A stretch of DNA of 64,000 bases from Liquidambar formosana. Its lineage: Eukaryota > Streptophyta > Magnoliopsida > Saxifragales > Altingiaceae. Below the pieces are notes generated by a model, which made no database searches, was not told the origin of the DNA, and worked only from the letters and a program-made list of their open reading frames with translations. This document shows, piece after piece, positions 1-11,168 of this stretch (position 1 is the first letter of the stretch; the number at the start of each line of letters is the position of its first letter). The DNA lies in NCBI GenBank assembly GCA_039720395.1, contig CM077820.1:52071666-52135665 (forward strand), read 5' to 3'. The translations under genes were made by a program, and so were the position numbers.

Positions 1-230
1 TATAGGCGTTTTCGCGCCTTTTGAACTACCCCATAACCATGCATTGGAAACGACGCCGTTTGGGGGAGCCTTTTTGAATGCCCAAGAAAACCGGATGCAC
101 GTACGTGCCTAAGGCCTGATCGTGCGAGCTTGACCAAGGCACGTGCGATTATGGACTTCAATTGCAGGTTTATTTGCGGTTCGACTCGGTTTGGCGATTC
201 TGATAATCAGCCAATCCAAACTCGTTTTAA

Positions 231-1117
231 AATATTCGGAATTCAATCAACCCGAATCTAATTGGAATTTACCCTGCGAATTTCAATTCGGAATTTAATC
301 AACCTGGATTTAATTGGAATTCACCCCGCGAATTTCAATTTGGAATTTAATCAACCCGGATTTAATTGGAGTTAATTGGAATTTACCCCGTGAATTTCAA
401 TTCGGAATTTAATCAACCTGGATTTAATTGGAATTCACCCCACGAATTTCAATTCGGAATTTAATCAACCCGGATTTAATTGGAGTTAATTGGAATTTAC
501 CCTGTGAATTTCAATTCGGAATTTAATCAACCTGGATTTAATTGGAATTCACCCCGCGAATTTCAATTCGGAATTTAATCAACCTGGATTTAATTGGAAT
601 TCACCCCGCGAATTTCAATTCGGAATTTAATCAACCCGGATTTAATTGGAGTTAATTGGAATTTACCCCGCGAATTTCAATTCAGAATTTAATCAACCTG
701 GATTTAATTGGAATTCACCCCGCGAATTTCAATTCGGAATTTAATCAATTTGGATTTAACTGGAATTCACCCCGCGAATTTCAATTCGGAATTAAATCAA
801 CCTGGATTTAATTGAGATTTACCCCGCAAATTTCAATTCGGAATTTAATCAATTCGGTATTAATTGGAATTTACCCCGCGAATTTCAATTCGGAATTTAA
901 TCAACCCGGATTCAATTGGAATTAATTGGAATTCACCCCGCAAATTTCAATTCGGAATGTAATCAACCCGGATTTAATTGGAATTAATTGGAATTCACCC
1001 CACGAATTTCAATTCGGAATTTAATCAACCCGGATTCAATTGGAATTCACCCCGCGAATTTCAATTCGGAATTTAATCAACCTGGATTTAAATGAAATTC
1101 ACCCCACGAATTTCAAA
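231..1117. repeat. Minisatellite, alternating ~52/62-bp units, in gypsy 3' region
   Basis: About sixteen tandem copies of a unit built from the words AATTTCAATTCGGAATTTAATC, AACCTGGATTTAATTGG and AATTCACCCCGCG-like blocks. Short units are about 52 bp; longer ones carry an extra GAGTTAATTGG-like block (about 62 bp). There are no unique spacers, so this is not a CRISPR array. It lies just upstream of a polypurine tract and LTR, the position where Tat/Ogre gypsy elements are known to carry fast-changing tandem repeats in their 3' untranslated region. Copies diverge by a few substitutions each. Confidence 0.85.
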
Positions 1118-1350
1118 ATGTTGAATTCCCCAAAGGTCACGCATCACCTTCCAATTGCCCCGGAAAGGTATTACCATACACCATGAACTACGGTAGGTCT
1201 GATCCTCGTTAAGAGGTACGTAGGAAGTAGGGGACCTCCCCCGATCCGACCTTCATACATGCATTTGTATCATGTAAGGTTTGTGGGAGCCAATTGGTCC
1301 AAAATGAGTGTTTCCGGGTCTTTTAATTTTGTTCATTGTACGAGCAAAAT

Positions 1351-1367
1351 CAAAAGAAGGGGCAAAC
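1351..1367 (+). other. Polypurine tract of gypsy element
   Basis: A purine-rich run (AAAAGAAGGGGCAAAC) immediately precedes the TGTTAACACCCC start of the LTR at 1368. This is the expected primer site for plus-strand DNA synthesis and marks the following LTR as a 3' LTR on the plus strand. Confidence 0.6.
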
Positions 1368-2740
1368 TGTTAACACCCCATTTTGTACCACTTGACACCA
1401 CAAGTCACTTTTTAAGACCCGATGATGAAGGGCAATAGCCAACGAACCATCGCAAGCACGCCCAAAGGACTCACGGAGACACAGCAGGCCTCTGGCCTTA
1501 GTTTGATACCCCATACACGTACATGCATATCCCATGCACGTACGATCATGCCCTCCTTTTTTGAATTCCATCGCTTCCCCCCGAAATTGTTTCTTACCTT
1601 ATGCAGCTCCCACGCTGACAACTGCTCAGTGGTGGCTGGGAAACCCTAGAAACCCTCGAATCAAACCCTAATCCCTGCCTATAAATACTCCACATTCATT
1701 CAAGAGATGGATCCGGAATTTTGGCTATCAAACCACCACTCTAAAAAACCTTATATTGGCGGCTGTGTCTACGGGAGTCCGGAGAGCCAAGTTGACGACG
1801 GAACAGCTGCTGCCCGTACCTGAGGGTAACTCTCTTCAATCCTTAACCTCGTTGTTCTTTAATGATTTAGCATAATCATTCATGATATTGCATGAACTGA
1901 ATATCGCATTTGATATGTACATCCGGTTATTTAATACTCATGATTTCAGATCTAACCCGGCATTGATTCACTTGTGCATTTAAGGTTTGGAACGGATTCC
2001 TCATCCGCTTCTAAGGTGTAAGGCCACATGGGATCCGTTCGTCGTTTTTTTTGGCATTCAGTTTGCATGATTTAGGTCTTGTACTTAAATATCATTCATT
2101 TATATGCATATGTTGCTATGCCATTCAAATCTAGAGCATTTCCATCGTCCTTAAAATACGTTTAGATGATTTTTGCATGAATCATGGTCATAGGTACGAA
2201 TCCAGTAGGGTGTTAGGCATGAATCTGTGAGATAATGCTAAGGCATGTACGTACGTATGTATAAGATGCATGTACGTGCATCTCATATGCACGTACGTGC
2301 ATGGCCCTGTTTTTTTGATAGATTAACTCCGTTTTCTCTTTTGCAGACAGTGTAAGTACCTCTTTTAGCTTCAAATTCTCTTTCTTGTATATATGTCTTC
2401 CTTTTAATCCTTCTTTATCCTTCATCATTGCATGCCATTAATTGATTTTACATAAGTGTTTGCATAGTGGTCGAGTTCGATTGAGTCCTTTTTAATTAAA
2501 GCCAATAAATGTATGTGGGGGCCGGATTTTAGCCAGGCGTAGATGGGTGCCTAACACCTTCCCATCTACGTACCCTAGCTCCGAACCTTGATTCTTTTGG
2601 TAATGACGAGTTGGGCCTTTGCTAGGAGTCAATCGGTTCCCGAGGCCAAAATCGGGTGGCGACTCCCTCTCCGCCCTAATCGTCCGTGGTTAGTGGCGTA
2701 CTCTCGAGCCGACGTGGTGAAAAGACACGGCGCTCACACA
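1368..2740 (+). mobile_element. 3' LTR of a Tat/Ogre-like Ty3/gypsy element
   Basis: Begins TGTTAACACCCCATTTTG after the polypurine tract and probably ends ...GCTCACACA at 2740 (TG...CA ends, about 1.37 kb). It contains a TATAAATA box at 1680-1687. Its distal part shares with the solo LTR at 33684 the arrangement 'GGTGCCTAACACCTTCCC ... TAGTGGCGTACTCTCGAG', typical of Tat-lineage LTR ends. The element body lies outside the window to the left, so only the 3' region and this LTR are seen. The right border is judged by eye because no partner LTR is present. Confidence 0.6.
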
Positions 2741-3367
2741 ATGAATCTTGTTATAATTTATTTTTTTATGAACAAATAAAACACAAATCTATCCATTTTT
2801 ATTGGTGCACAAAGTAATACGTAAGCTATCCTTTCCATCCATGTTCCTGGAAATCCAAAAGAAAAAAAAAACATGTCCATACATTTTCTTAACATATATC
2901 CTCCACCCCAAAAAAATATAGATAACATGAAAAAAACTGCATCCAAGCTTCAAAAGCAGGGGTAAAGTGGAGTACATACCATTTTGGAAAGAAGCACCTC
3001 ACAATAAAGTTATCAAGACTTATCACCTGCTGCTTATAGTAGGATATTAAAAATATTTAAAGTGGTCCCAAAAGTTGATGTTAACCATAGCTAGTGCTGC
3101 TACCACCACCAGGACTACCCATCATAGCAAAGATAATTAACAAATGTAATAAAATATTTGTCCAACTAATCTCTAAATGTATTAGACAACAAAACATTGT
3201 ATTTGAGTTAGCAAAGAATTCTTGTAAAGAGATGTGATACTTGGAAGGAAATAATTAATAATGCAATAGTCTCAAGTAAGTAGATCGACACTTTCTTTTT
3301 CTTTTCTTTTTCTCATTTTCCTTGTTTCTTTTAAATAACAGGGCAAAAATTTCAGTTGAAACATATG
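2741..3367. other. No gene seen; AT-rich spacer
   Basis: Host DNA between the gypsy LTR and the copia insertion. No ORF with a recognisable domain and no clear repeat. The copia element at 3373 was inserted into the right end of this stretch. Confidence 0.5.
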
Positions 3368-3372
3368 ATATT

Positions 3373-3585
3373 TGTTAGCATTGTTCTTATGTTATTTTTT
3401 GCTATGTTACAAGGGCACTTTTGTAATTTCTTAATTATTAATATAATAGGGGCTGATAGGGTTAGAGAGAACTAATTCTTGCTCTCTAATTTCTATTCCT
3501 GTTGGTTTTCTTCTCCTTCTCTTTCTCTTCTTTCTCTCTTCTTCCTTCTTCTTCTCCACTTAAATCCTAAATCTATAACTCAACT
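3373..3585 (+). repeat. 5' LTR of copia element
   Basis: 213 bp, starts TGTTAGCATTG and ends CTCAACT directly against the primer binding site at 3586. The end is TG...CT rather than TG...CA; this border is fixed by the ATATT target duplication, which abuts both LTRs only if they end in CT. The 3' third is a CT-rich tract. Confidence 0.88.
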
Positions 3586-3597
3586 TGGTATCAGAGC
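3586..3597 (+). other. Primer binding site (initiator Met-tRNA type)
   Basis: TGGTATCAGAGC, the usual plant copia sequence complementary to the 3' end of initiator methionine tRNA. It follows the 5' LTR with no gap. Confidence 0.85.
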
Positions 3598-4296
3598 ACA
3601 TACCTGGGATTGTTTTCTTTGCATATCGTCACTGGAGGACCTCGGCAGATAGCCATGGTGTGCTGACGTCAACTGCCGGTTGATGACGTCAGCATCGGGA
3701 CGACCTCCGGTGACCGGCGACTCTCTCCCTTGGCTCGCCGGATTTTTCTGAGAATTATGGTACCCTTTGTTTGGATGTTTGAGACCATCTGGTATGTCTT
3801 TTCGATTTTCCTTTGATTTTCTCTAGATTCGACCCCATTTTTGGATCTGTACCTTTAGGCTGTTTGAACCCTTTGCGTTGGCTGGGATTGCTTCTATTGG
3901 TGCCGACTATCCCTTGAGAAGTGTTGTTTTGATTTGGTTGCTTCAGTTGCTTGTCTTGTGCCATTTATACATGGTTTAGTGGCTGTTTGAGATGTCGGCA
4001 TTGTGAAAGGAGACCAGGCAGCCTTCTTATCTTGTCTTGGATTGTTCTTACCTTGTCATGGACTGTTCATCTATTTTTTTTGGTATTTTTTGAGAATTTT
4101 TGGTTGTTGTTTGTGGTGGTTTTCTCTTGGTTTATCGTGGCTGGGTTGGTTTTATGGTGTATTGACTCCACAGTGGCTACTTTGTGGTTTATGGTTGTTG
4201 AGTTATGAGATTTGTGGCTGTTTTGGGTTGTCTTGTGAGTTATTTTTTTGTTAGTTGGCATTGTTACTTGGTAATTTGGTCTATTATTAGTTTGCT

Positions 4297-5879
4297 ATAG
4301 CTGAAGAACAGTCTACCCTTAGTACTGTGCCCAAACTTCCATCCCTTAAGGATGATGATTCCCCTAAGTGTATCACTTCAAGGAAATTAGATGGAGTAAA
4401 CTATATTGGGCACATGCAGTTCAAGTTTATTTGCACAGTAAGCGTCGATTGAAGTACCTCACAAATAATCCACCTCATTCAACTGATACGACCTATGAAG
4501 ATTGGATATGTGAAGATTTAGCTATTGTGGGTTGGTTATGGCACAGTATGGAACCCTATATCGCTGCCACTGTTGAGTTTTGTGATTCCTCCAAAAAGAT
4601 TTGGGATTCTATTTCTGAATCTTTTTCCCAAAAGAGTAATGTTTCCCGTGTTTATGAACTTTATGAACAGATTTTTACTACTAAGCAATCTGGGAAATCA
4701 TTGGCCGCGTACTATAGTTCTCTTAAGAGCTTGTGGGATTAGTTGTTGCAGTATAGGCCTCTTACGACTGATTTGGAGCAACAGAAAAGTTATTGGGAGG
4801 AGTTTATGATCGCTTCTCTATTGTATGGTCTCGATTCTAATCTTCGTGGCTTTAAAGATCAGATTCTTGCTAGTGAGACACTACCTATCGCTGCTAATGC
4901 TTATTCTCGCTTGTTGCGCTCCTCACTGGGACATACTTCTTTTACTTTACCTGGTCCTCCTCCGTCTTCACTGGATTCTACGGCCTTGTTCTCTAATAGT
5001 GGTAGTCGTGGTGGTTTTTGTGGAGGTCGTGGAGGTTGCAGTCTTCGTGGTGGACCACGTGGAGGTGGTTGTTCTAGTGGCCGTGGTGATAAAAAATGTG
5101 ATTATTGTGGGGGTACTAATCATACTGAACCATATTGTTACCAGAAGTACGGTAAGCCGAATTATGTAAATCAGGTCAGTGATGGTTCTGGGTCGTCTTC
5201 CTTACCGCCACTTCCTGGTCATGGGTCATCTTCCTCTACAGACTCTACCTCTGGTGCTCGTGATGCACTCGCACCTCAGCTTGGCGAGTATCTTGTCCAG
5301 CATTTGCGCACTGCTTTTTCCTCTGCCCAGCCATCTTCTTCTACTGCTACCTTAGCTCATTCAGGTAATCTTGCGTGTGTAGCCTCTTCTCCCATTCCTT
5401 GGGTCATTGATTCTGGTGCTAACAACAATATCTCTAGTTTGTCATCTTTTTTTTCTGACTTGACTCTTGTTGATCATACTATTGTGTTAGTTGATGGTTC
5501 TTCTCGGCCTGTTCATGGTAAAGGTGTTCTTCATCCCACTTCCTCTTCATCTTTACCTTCGAGTCTCTATATTCCTAATTTTCCCTTTCACTTGCTTTCT
5601 GTTAGTCAATTGACAAAGGCTTTGCAATGTGACATTACTTTTACTCCTACTTCTTGTATTTTTCAGGATCCAAAGACCAAGAAGACGATTGGTTCAGGGC
5701 ATGAGAAGAATGGCCTATATTTTCTAGATACTGGAGGTTCTTTCTCTTCATGTTCATCTGTTTTGACCGCTGCCATTTCGCCTCTCCCAGTGGCACTTTC
5801 ACTTGAGTCATCCATCCTTGGCTCGTCTGAAGTTCGCTATTCCTTCTTTGAGTTCTGTGTCTCGTTTAGAGAAGTGTGA
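4297..5879 (+). pseudogene. Copia gag and protease, degenerate
   Basis: Gag and the aspartic protease of the copia element. The reading frame appears to begin at 4297, where ATA stands in the position of a start codon, followed by an A-E-E-Q-S-like N terminus. A frameshift lies near 4400 and an in-frame TAG at 4740-4742. A Gly/Arg-rich stretch (about 5000-5085) leads to a CX2CX4HX4C zinc knuckle at 5097-5138. The protease active site D-S-G is at 5409-5417 in the context WVIDSGANNN. The frame ends at 5879 after another shift near 5800, where the integrase frame takes over. The order matches other plant copia polyproteins. It cannot encode a full polyprotein in this state. Confidence 0.85.
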
Positions 5880-6492
5880 AGCTTGCCAATTGGTCAAGCA
5901 TTATCGTAGCACCTTCTCTAGTAGTACTCAGGATCGTGAGCTTGAGTCTTTTAATTTAGTTTATACAGATATTTGGGGACCTTGTCGCACTTCTACTTTG
6001 CAAGGATTTCATTATTTTGTTATTTTTGTTGATGATTATTCTCGGATGACTTGGTTATTTTTTATGAGAGATCGATCTGAATTGCCTACTATTATTCTTC
6101 AATTTTATAATGAGGTTTTTGTTCAATTTAATAAGTGTGTTAAAATTTTTCGCTCCGATAATGCTTTGGAATAGACTCAGCATGCTATGCATTCTTTTTG
6201 TGTTGATAGGGGTATTATACATTAAACTAGTTGTGCTCATACTTCCCAGCAAAATGGGGTTGCTAAGCGGAAACATCGTACTTTATTCGATGTTGCTCGC
6301 ATTATGATGTTTAATATGCATGTTCCTAAGCATTTTTGGGGTGATACTGTGCTTACCGCTTGTTATCTTGTTAATCGGGTGCCTTCTGTTGGGTTAGGTA
6401 ATAAGTCTCCCTTCTCTCCTATATCCAGATCGTCCTCCTTTTGCCCTTACTCCTCGTGTGTTTGGTTGTGTCGCCTTTGTCCATGTTCTTGA
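5803..6492 (+). pseudogene. Copia pre-integrase and integrase, catalytic Glu lost
   Basis: Contains the pre-integrase zinc segment (GHPS..., then CEACQLVKH) and the integrase core. The first two catalytic acids are visible in YTDIWGP and FRSDN. In-frame stops occur at 6172-6174 (TAG) and 6223-6225 (TAA). In the conserved QQNGVAxRKHR segment the codon at 6265-6267 is AAG (Lys) where the family has the third catalytic Glu, so the DDE triad would be incomplete even without the stops. The frame is lost after about 6440. Between 6500 and 6960 the coding trace is scrambled by frameshifts. Confidence 0.85.
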
Positions 6493-6963
6493 CTCTGGTC
6501 AGGATAAATTGTCTCCTAAGGCTCGTAAGTGTCTTTTTTGGGTACTCCCATACTCAAAAAGGCTATTGCTGTTATTGTTCTACGACTCGCCGCTACTGTG
6601 TTAGTGCCGATGTTACCTTTTTTGAGTCTACTTCTTTCTTTTCCTCTTCAGGTCAAAGTTTATCTTCTGACCTTATCTCTTGTTGTGAGGGAGAGCGTTT
6701 TTCTACCTTTCCTACTCTCCCGATGCCAGTGTCTCCCTCTATGGTTCTGTCTAGTCCTCCTCCTCATCCTCTGTTGCAGGTATATCGGCGATAGGCATGT
6801 TGTTTCTTATGGCCCTGCTCCTTCTTCTTCTAAGTCGGCGAATCCAGCTTTTCCTTCTTTCTCGACACACCCCAGATGATTTGCCTATTGCCCTTCGTCG
6901 AGGTAAGAGAACAAGAACTCAACATCCTATTGCTCATTTCTTGTCTTATGATCGTCTTTCTCC

Positions 6964-8538
6964 TTGCATGCACTCTTTTCTTGTTCTTTGTCTTCTGTTT
7001 CTATTCCTTCCTCTTACAAGCAGGCGTTATCTTCTTCTAGCTGGAAACAAGCTATAGATGAGGAAATGAGTGCTCTTCATCATAATCAGAAATGGGAGTT
7101 TATTTCCCTTCCTTCCGGGAAACACACTGTCGGCTGTCGTTGGGTGTATACTGTCAAATACCTTCCTGATGGTTCTGTTGAGCGCTTTAAGATGCGTTTG
7201 GTGGCTAAAGGATATACTCAGACTTATGGTGTCGTCTATTTGGAGACCTTTTCTCCTGTTGCTCATCTTAACTCTGTTCGCATCTTACTCAGTGGCAGTT
7301 AATCACTTTTGGCCTTTATACCAGCTTGACATCAAGAATGCTCTTCTTCATGGTGATCTCTATGAAGAAGTCTATATGGATTAACCACCTGGCCATGCTG
7401 TTGTTGGTCATGAGAATCTTGTTTGTCGCTTGAAGAAGGTGTTATATGGTCTAAAACAGTCCCCTCGCGCATGGTTTGATCGCTTTAGTTCTGTTATGTT
7501 GGCATATGGTTTTCTGCGCTATACCTCTGACCATTCTGTATTTATTCGTCGTTCTTCTGCTGGTACTATTGTTCTCATTTTCTATGTTGATGATATTATC
7601 ATCTCTAGGATGATTCTATGGGCATTGCTGATTTAAAATGCTATTTGGGTACCCACTTTCAAACTAAAGATCTTAGTTCTTTTTGTTATTTCCATGGAAT
7701 TGAAGTTGCTTGTTCTTCTCAGGGCATTTCCTTGTCTCAACCAAAATATGTTCTTGACCTTCTATCTGAAACGGGTCTTTTGGGTTCTCGTCCAGCTGAC
7801 ACCCCTATGGATTCTTCTATTAAGCTCAATAGCGATCAGGGGGAAGTGTTTGGTGATGTTGGTCGCTATCGTAGATTGGTTGGGAAGTTGATCTATCTTA
7901 CTGTTACTCGACTTGACATTACTTATGCAGTTGGGGTTGTTAGTCAATTCATGCATGCTCCTCGTCAACCCCATTTTGAGGCAGTTTTTTGTGTTTTTTG
8001 TTATTTGAAGGGTACTCCTGGTTGCGGTTTGTTGTACAAACCGTCTCGTACCGTATCTATAACTGGTTTTAGTGATGCTGATTGGGCCGGTTCTTGTTTT
8101 GATCGGCAGTCTACTTCTGGTTACTGTATCTTTGTTGGAGGTAATTTAGTTACTTGGCGTAGTAAAAAGCAGACTGTTGTTGCGCGGTCTAGTGCTGAAG
8201 CCAAATATCGCGCTATGGCTCATATTGCTTCTGAAATGCTTTGGGTTTGCTCCTTTCTTACTGATTTTGGCCTTAACATTACTACTCCTATGGATATGTA
8301 TTGTGACAATCAAGCTGTTATCTTTATTGCTAACAATCCTGTTTTTCATGAGCGGACAAAGCATATCGAGGTTGACTGTCACTTCATTCGAGATTTGCTA
8401 TTGCGGCGCGAGCTTGCTACTCCTTATATTCGCTCCGATGATCAGCTTGGAGATATTCTTACAAAGCCTTTATCTCGTGTTCTTTTTCAACGCCTATCTT
8501 TCAAGCTGGGCATGTTTGATCTCTATGCTCTAGCTTAA
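6964..8538 (+). pseudogene. Copia reverse transcriptase and RNase H, degenerate
   Basis: The RT begins with the usual W-x-A-I-D-E-E-M segment near 7040 and continues through LVAKGYTQ, a frameshift near 7290, the QLDIKNALLHGDL block, a TAA at 7382-7384, and the active-site motif YVDDI at 7583-7597. Another frameshift near 7610 leads to a long clean frame (7618-8538) with the RT connection and RNase H: SDADWAG, STSGY, RSSAEAKYRA, CDNQAV and RTKHIEVDCHFIRD. It ends in MFDLYALA just before the polypurine tract. The last 306 codons are intact, so the damage is concentrated in the first half of pol. Confidence 0.88.
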
Positions 8539-8545
8539 GGGGGAG

Positions 8546-8755
8546 TGTTAGCATTGTTCTTATGTTATTTTTTGCTATGTTACAAGGGCACTTTTGTAAT
8601 TTCTTAATTATTTATATAATAGGGGTTGATAGGGTTAGAGAGAATTAATTCTTGCTCTCTAATTTCTATTCCCGTTGGTTTTCTTCTCCTTCTCTTTCTC
8701 TTCTTTCTCTCTTCTTCCTTCTTCTCCACTTAAACCCTAAATCTATAACTCAACT
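8546..8755 (+). repeat. 3' LTR of copia element
   Basis: 210 bp, starts TGTTAGCATTG after the polypurine tract AAGGGGGAG (8537-8545) and ends CTCAACT against the target duplication ATATT. It differs from the 5' LTR by five substitutions (four of them transitions) and loss of one CTT from the CT-rich tract. Confidence 0.88.
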
Positions 8756-8760
8756 ATATT

Positions 8761-10541
8761 TTTTTGAAATATAATACACCCATCAACATAATCTTAGTAA
8801 ACAACACCACCAAAACCATATCCAGAAAAGCATCCAACATAGAATTCTCAAACTGAGCTAGTCTTGATCCCCAAATTAAAATTCCAAAACATTTTTAGTA
8901 GAAAGCCTGTAATAATACACAGTTCTTTTATTAATAATGGAAGAAGGAAGCCATTGAAATGGATATCAACATAATTACTGACATTCACAACAATAAAAAA
9001 ACACCAAAATTGAGTGGGAAAATTGCTTGACCTCTCTTAATAAGGAAGGGTAGATTTTGTTTGTAACTCCTTACTCCTGAGAAATAAGAGAGAAACCCAA
9101 ATCAATGTTAAGCAACCAATTTAGGCAAGAGATTGAAAGGGAAAGTAATAAGAACAATAAACTCAATAAATCAAAACATTTATTGAATTCCCTTGATATA
9201 GCCCAACCGATGTACGCAACATATTCAATGAGAAACTTGAATAATTACATTGTTAGAGACAGAGCATTAGAATCTAAGACAACTAATTTTAGTTTCCTTC
9301 CAAGTGAAGTTACAATCTACTTCAAAATTAATTTATAACTTTGAAAACAAAATATATATCATAAGAAAAATCCCACATTTTCTCACCTTCTCATGAACAC
9401 TGCCCCTTTAATACACCTGAAAATTTCAAAATTTAAAATTCTCAAAACAACAACCATTATGCAATTTGATTAAATGAGAATATTTGAAAAAAGAAAAAAG
9501 GAAGAAACAAAGGTAGCTCAAAATGGAAGTAGCAGAAACCTTAAGTTGGCAGCGTTTAGAGCCATCAAGCGGAGAATATATCTCTTAAACCACCCAAATC
9601 TATTCACCGGATAATTGAAACATCAAAAACCAACACAGGAATCCCAAGAAACTGAAATAGAAAGTGAAAAAAGCTAAAGCAAATGACAAATTAAAGCTTA
9701 GTTTTACAGAGAGGAAAAAATAGAGAAAATATGACTAATTAAAGGAAAAATAGAGAGAAAAAATCTCTTACCGGCCCAGATAGAAGAAGCTTTTGGCCTT
9801 ATAGTTTATAGAGAGGTGTGATTTTGCTGTTTTTATATTTCTTATTTTAGATTGAAAGCATTGGTTGAGGACTTGAGGTTATGAAGAGATGAAGAATTTG
9901 AGCACGCGAGGATGTATTGTGAGCCAGACAAGGTGAGCTTAAACACAGTGAGGCGAAGTACGACGGTGTCCTCACAGCGTGACGCCGTGTCTCCTCTGCC
10001 ATGGTAGTGGTGTTTGGGTGAGAGAGAGAAGGAGAGAGGGGGAGAGTGGAGAGATCTCCTTTGCCATGGAGCTTTGAAGATAGACTGAAAACCCTACAAT
10101 GGAACCAAAAATAAAATCAATAAATAGATGTTGAAGAGAGACCGAGAGATAAAGTGAAAACCCTAAAATGGAACAAAAAATAAAATCAATAAGAAGAAGA
10201 AGACGATGACATAGTGGGGGAGATGGAGGAACCATACATGAGGAAGGAGGGGAGGTTAGAAGAGAAGGGCTGTTTGAATCTTGGAATTAAAGGGAGAGGT
10301 GTGTTTTCATGTTTGAAATTTGAAAAGGGCAAAAAAAAGGAAGAAGAGGGAAAGAGAGAAGGGAGTGTGTACGGGGAAGAGAAGAAAACAAAACAAAAAA
10401 AAAAAAAAAAAAGGAAAGAGAGTTGCTGACATCATGGTGTGGGTCCAAAAGTGAGGAGAAGGCAGGGATTTGGAAGGAATGCTTATTAAGAAGCCATGTC
10501 ATCACAGTACTGATGTCAGCATAACTCTTAATTATAACATG

Positions 10542-10596
<55 letters not shown>

Positions 10597-11168
10597 AGGT
10601 TTATTAGGTTGTGTTTAACTCTAGTGATAGCGGTCGTTGTGGAAGTCAAGGAGGCAGAGTTGGGCAAATGAGGAGAGAGAATCAATGAGGCCATGATGGG
10701 AAGGGATTCTGACGCAGCCTTTGATGCAACAGATGTTGTGTCACTTGGGCACCAGTGGCATAGACTTTGCCACCAATCTTATTGAAGAAGAGAGTATTGG
10801 GGTTGTCGGTGTAGAGGTGAAGAGGATGAAGGTGGTGATGTCGTTCCGCCCGCGCGCGCGTGGAGGTTGGGGGGTAGAGGGAGATGAAGATGAAGGGTGA
10901 GGGATGAACCCATGGAAAATTTTGTTCCTTTGTTGTTTTATTTAATCAATATTTTAATTCAAATATTTGAATATTTTATGTCAAATATTAAAGGACAATT
11001 CTATTTTTTAATCATCTCGTTAACAGCAGGCAGACAGATGGGGCCAATTGTTGCAAATCAGTAGTTTAGGCTTTTGTCACTATCTGTAGTTTATATTGTA
11101 TTTAAGAGTAATCCCTTGAATTCATCTTACATGTTTCTGAGTAACATCCATTTAATGCTATTATACAG
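8761..11168. other. No gene recognised; AT-rich DNA with simple repeats
   Basis: Host DNA downstream of the copia element. It holds a roughly 70-bp tandem duplication (10079-10125 and 10149-10193 share GTGAAAACCCTA and AATAAAATCAATAA), an A-rich run at 10396-10413, a TA microsatellite and a CG-rich burst near 10850. Translated frames here are interrupted and resemble no family I know. Confidence 0.45.
10543..10592. repeat. (TA)n microsatellite
   Basis: About 24 uninterrupted TA units. Minus-strand translation through it gives a meaningless Ile-Tyr run. Confidence 0.95.

Larger units (their letters stand above)
3373..8755 (+). mobile_element. Complete but decayed Ty1/copia retrotransposon with TSD
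   Basis: Paired LTRs (213 and 210 bp), a primer binding site TGGTATCAGAGC at 3586-3597, gag-PR-IN-RT-RNaseH coding order, and a polypurine tract AAGGGGGAG at 8537-8545. The 5-bp direct repeat ATATT flanks it at 3368-3372 and 8756-8760. Domain order (integrase before RT) is that of Ty1/copia. The short LTR suggests the Ale/Retrofit group, but that is only a guess. The coding region has several stops and frameshifts, so the element is not autonomous now. By eye the LTRs differ by 5 substitutions and one 3-bp indel, implying fairly recent insertion. Confidence 0.93.

Noticed and set aside
231..1117. CRISPR-like direct repeats
   Set aside because: Units are contiguous, diverged and without unique spacers; plant retroelement context.
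9105..9338. 77-codon plus frame
   Set aside because: Lys/Asn/Ser-rich chance frame in AT-rich DNA with no recognisable motif.
10287..10694. 135-codon minus-strand frame
   Set aside because: It crosses the TA microsatellite and an A run and is low-complexity translation.
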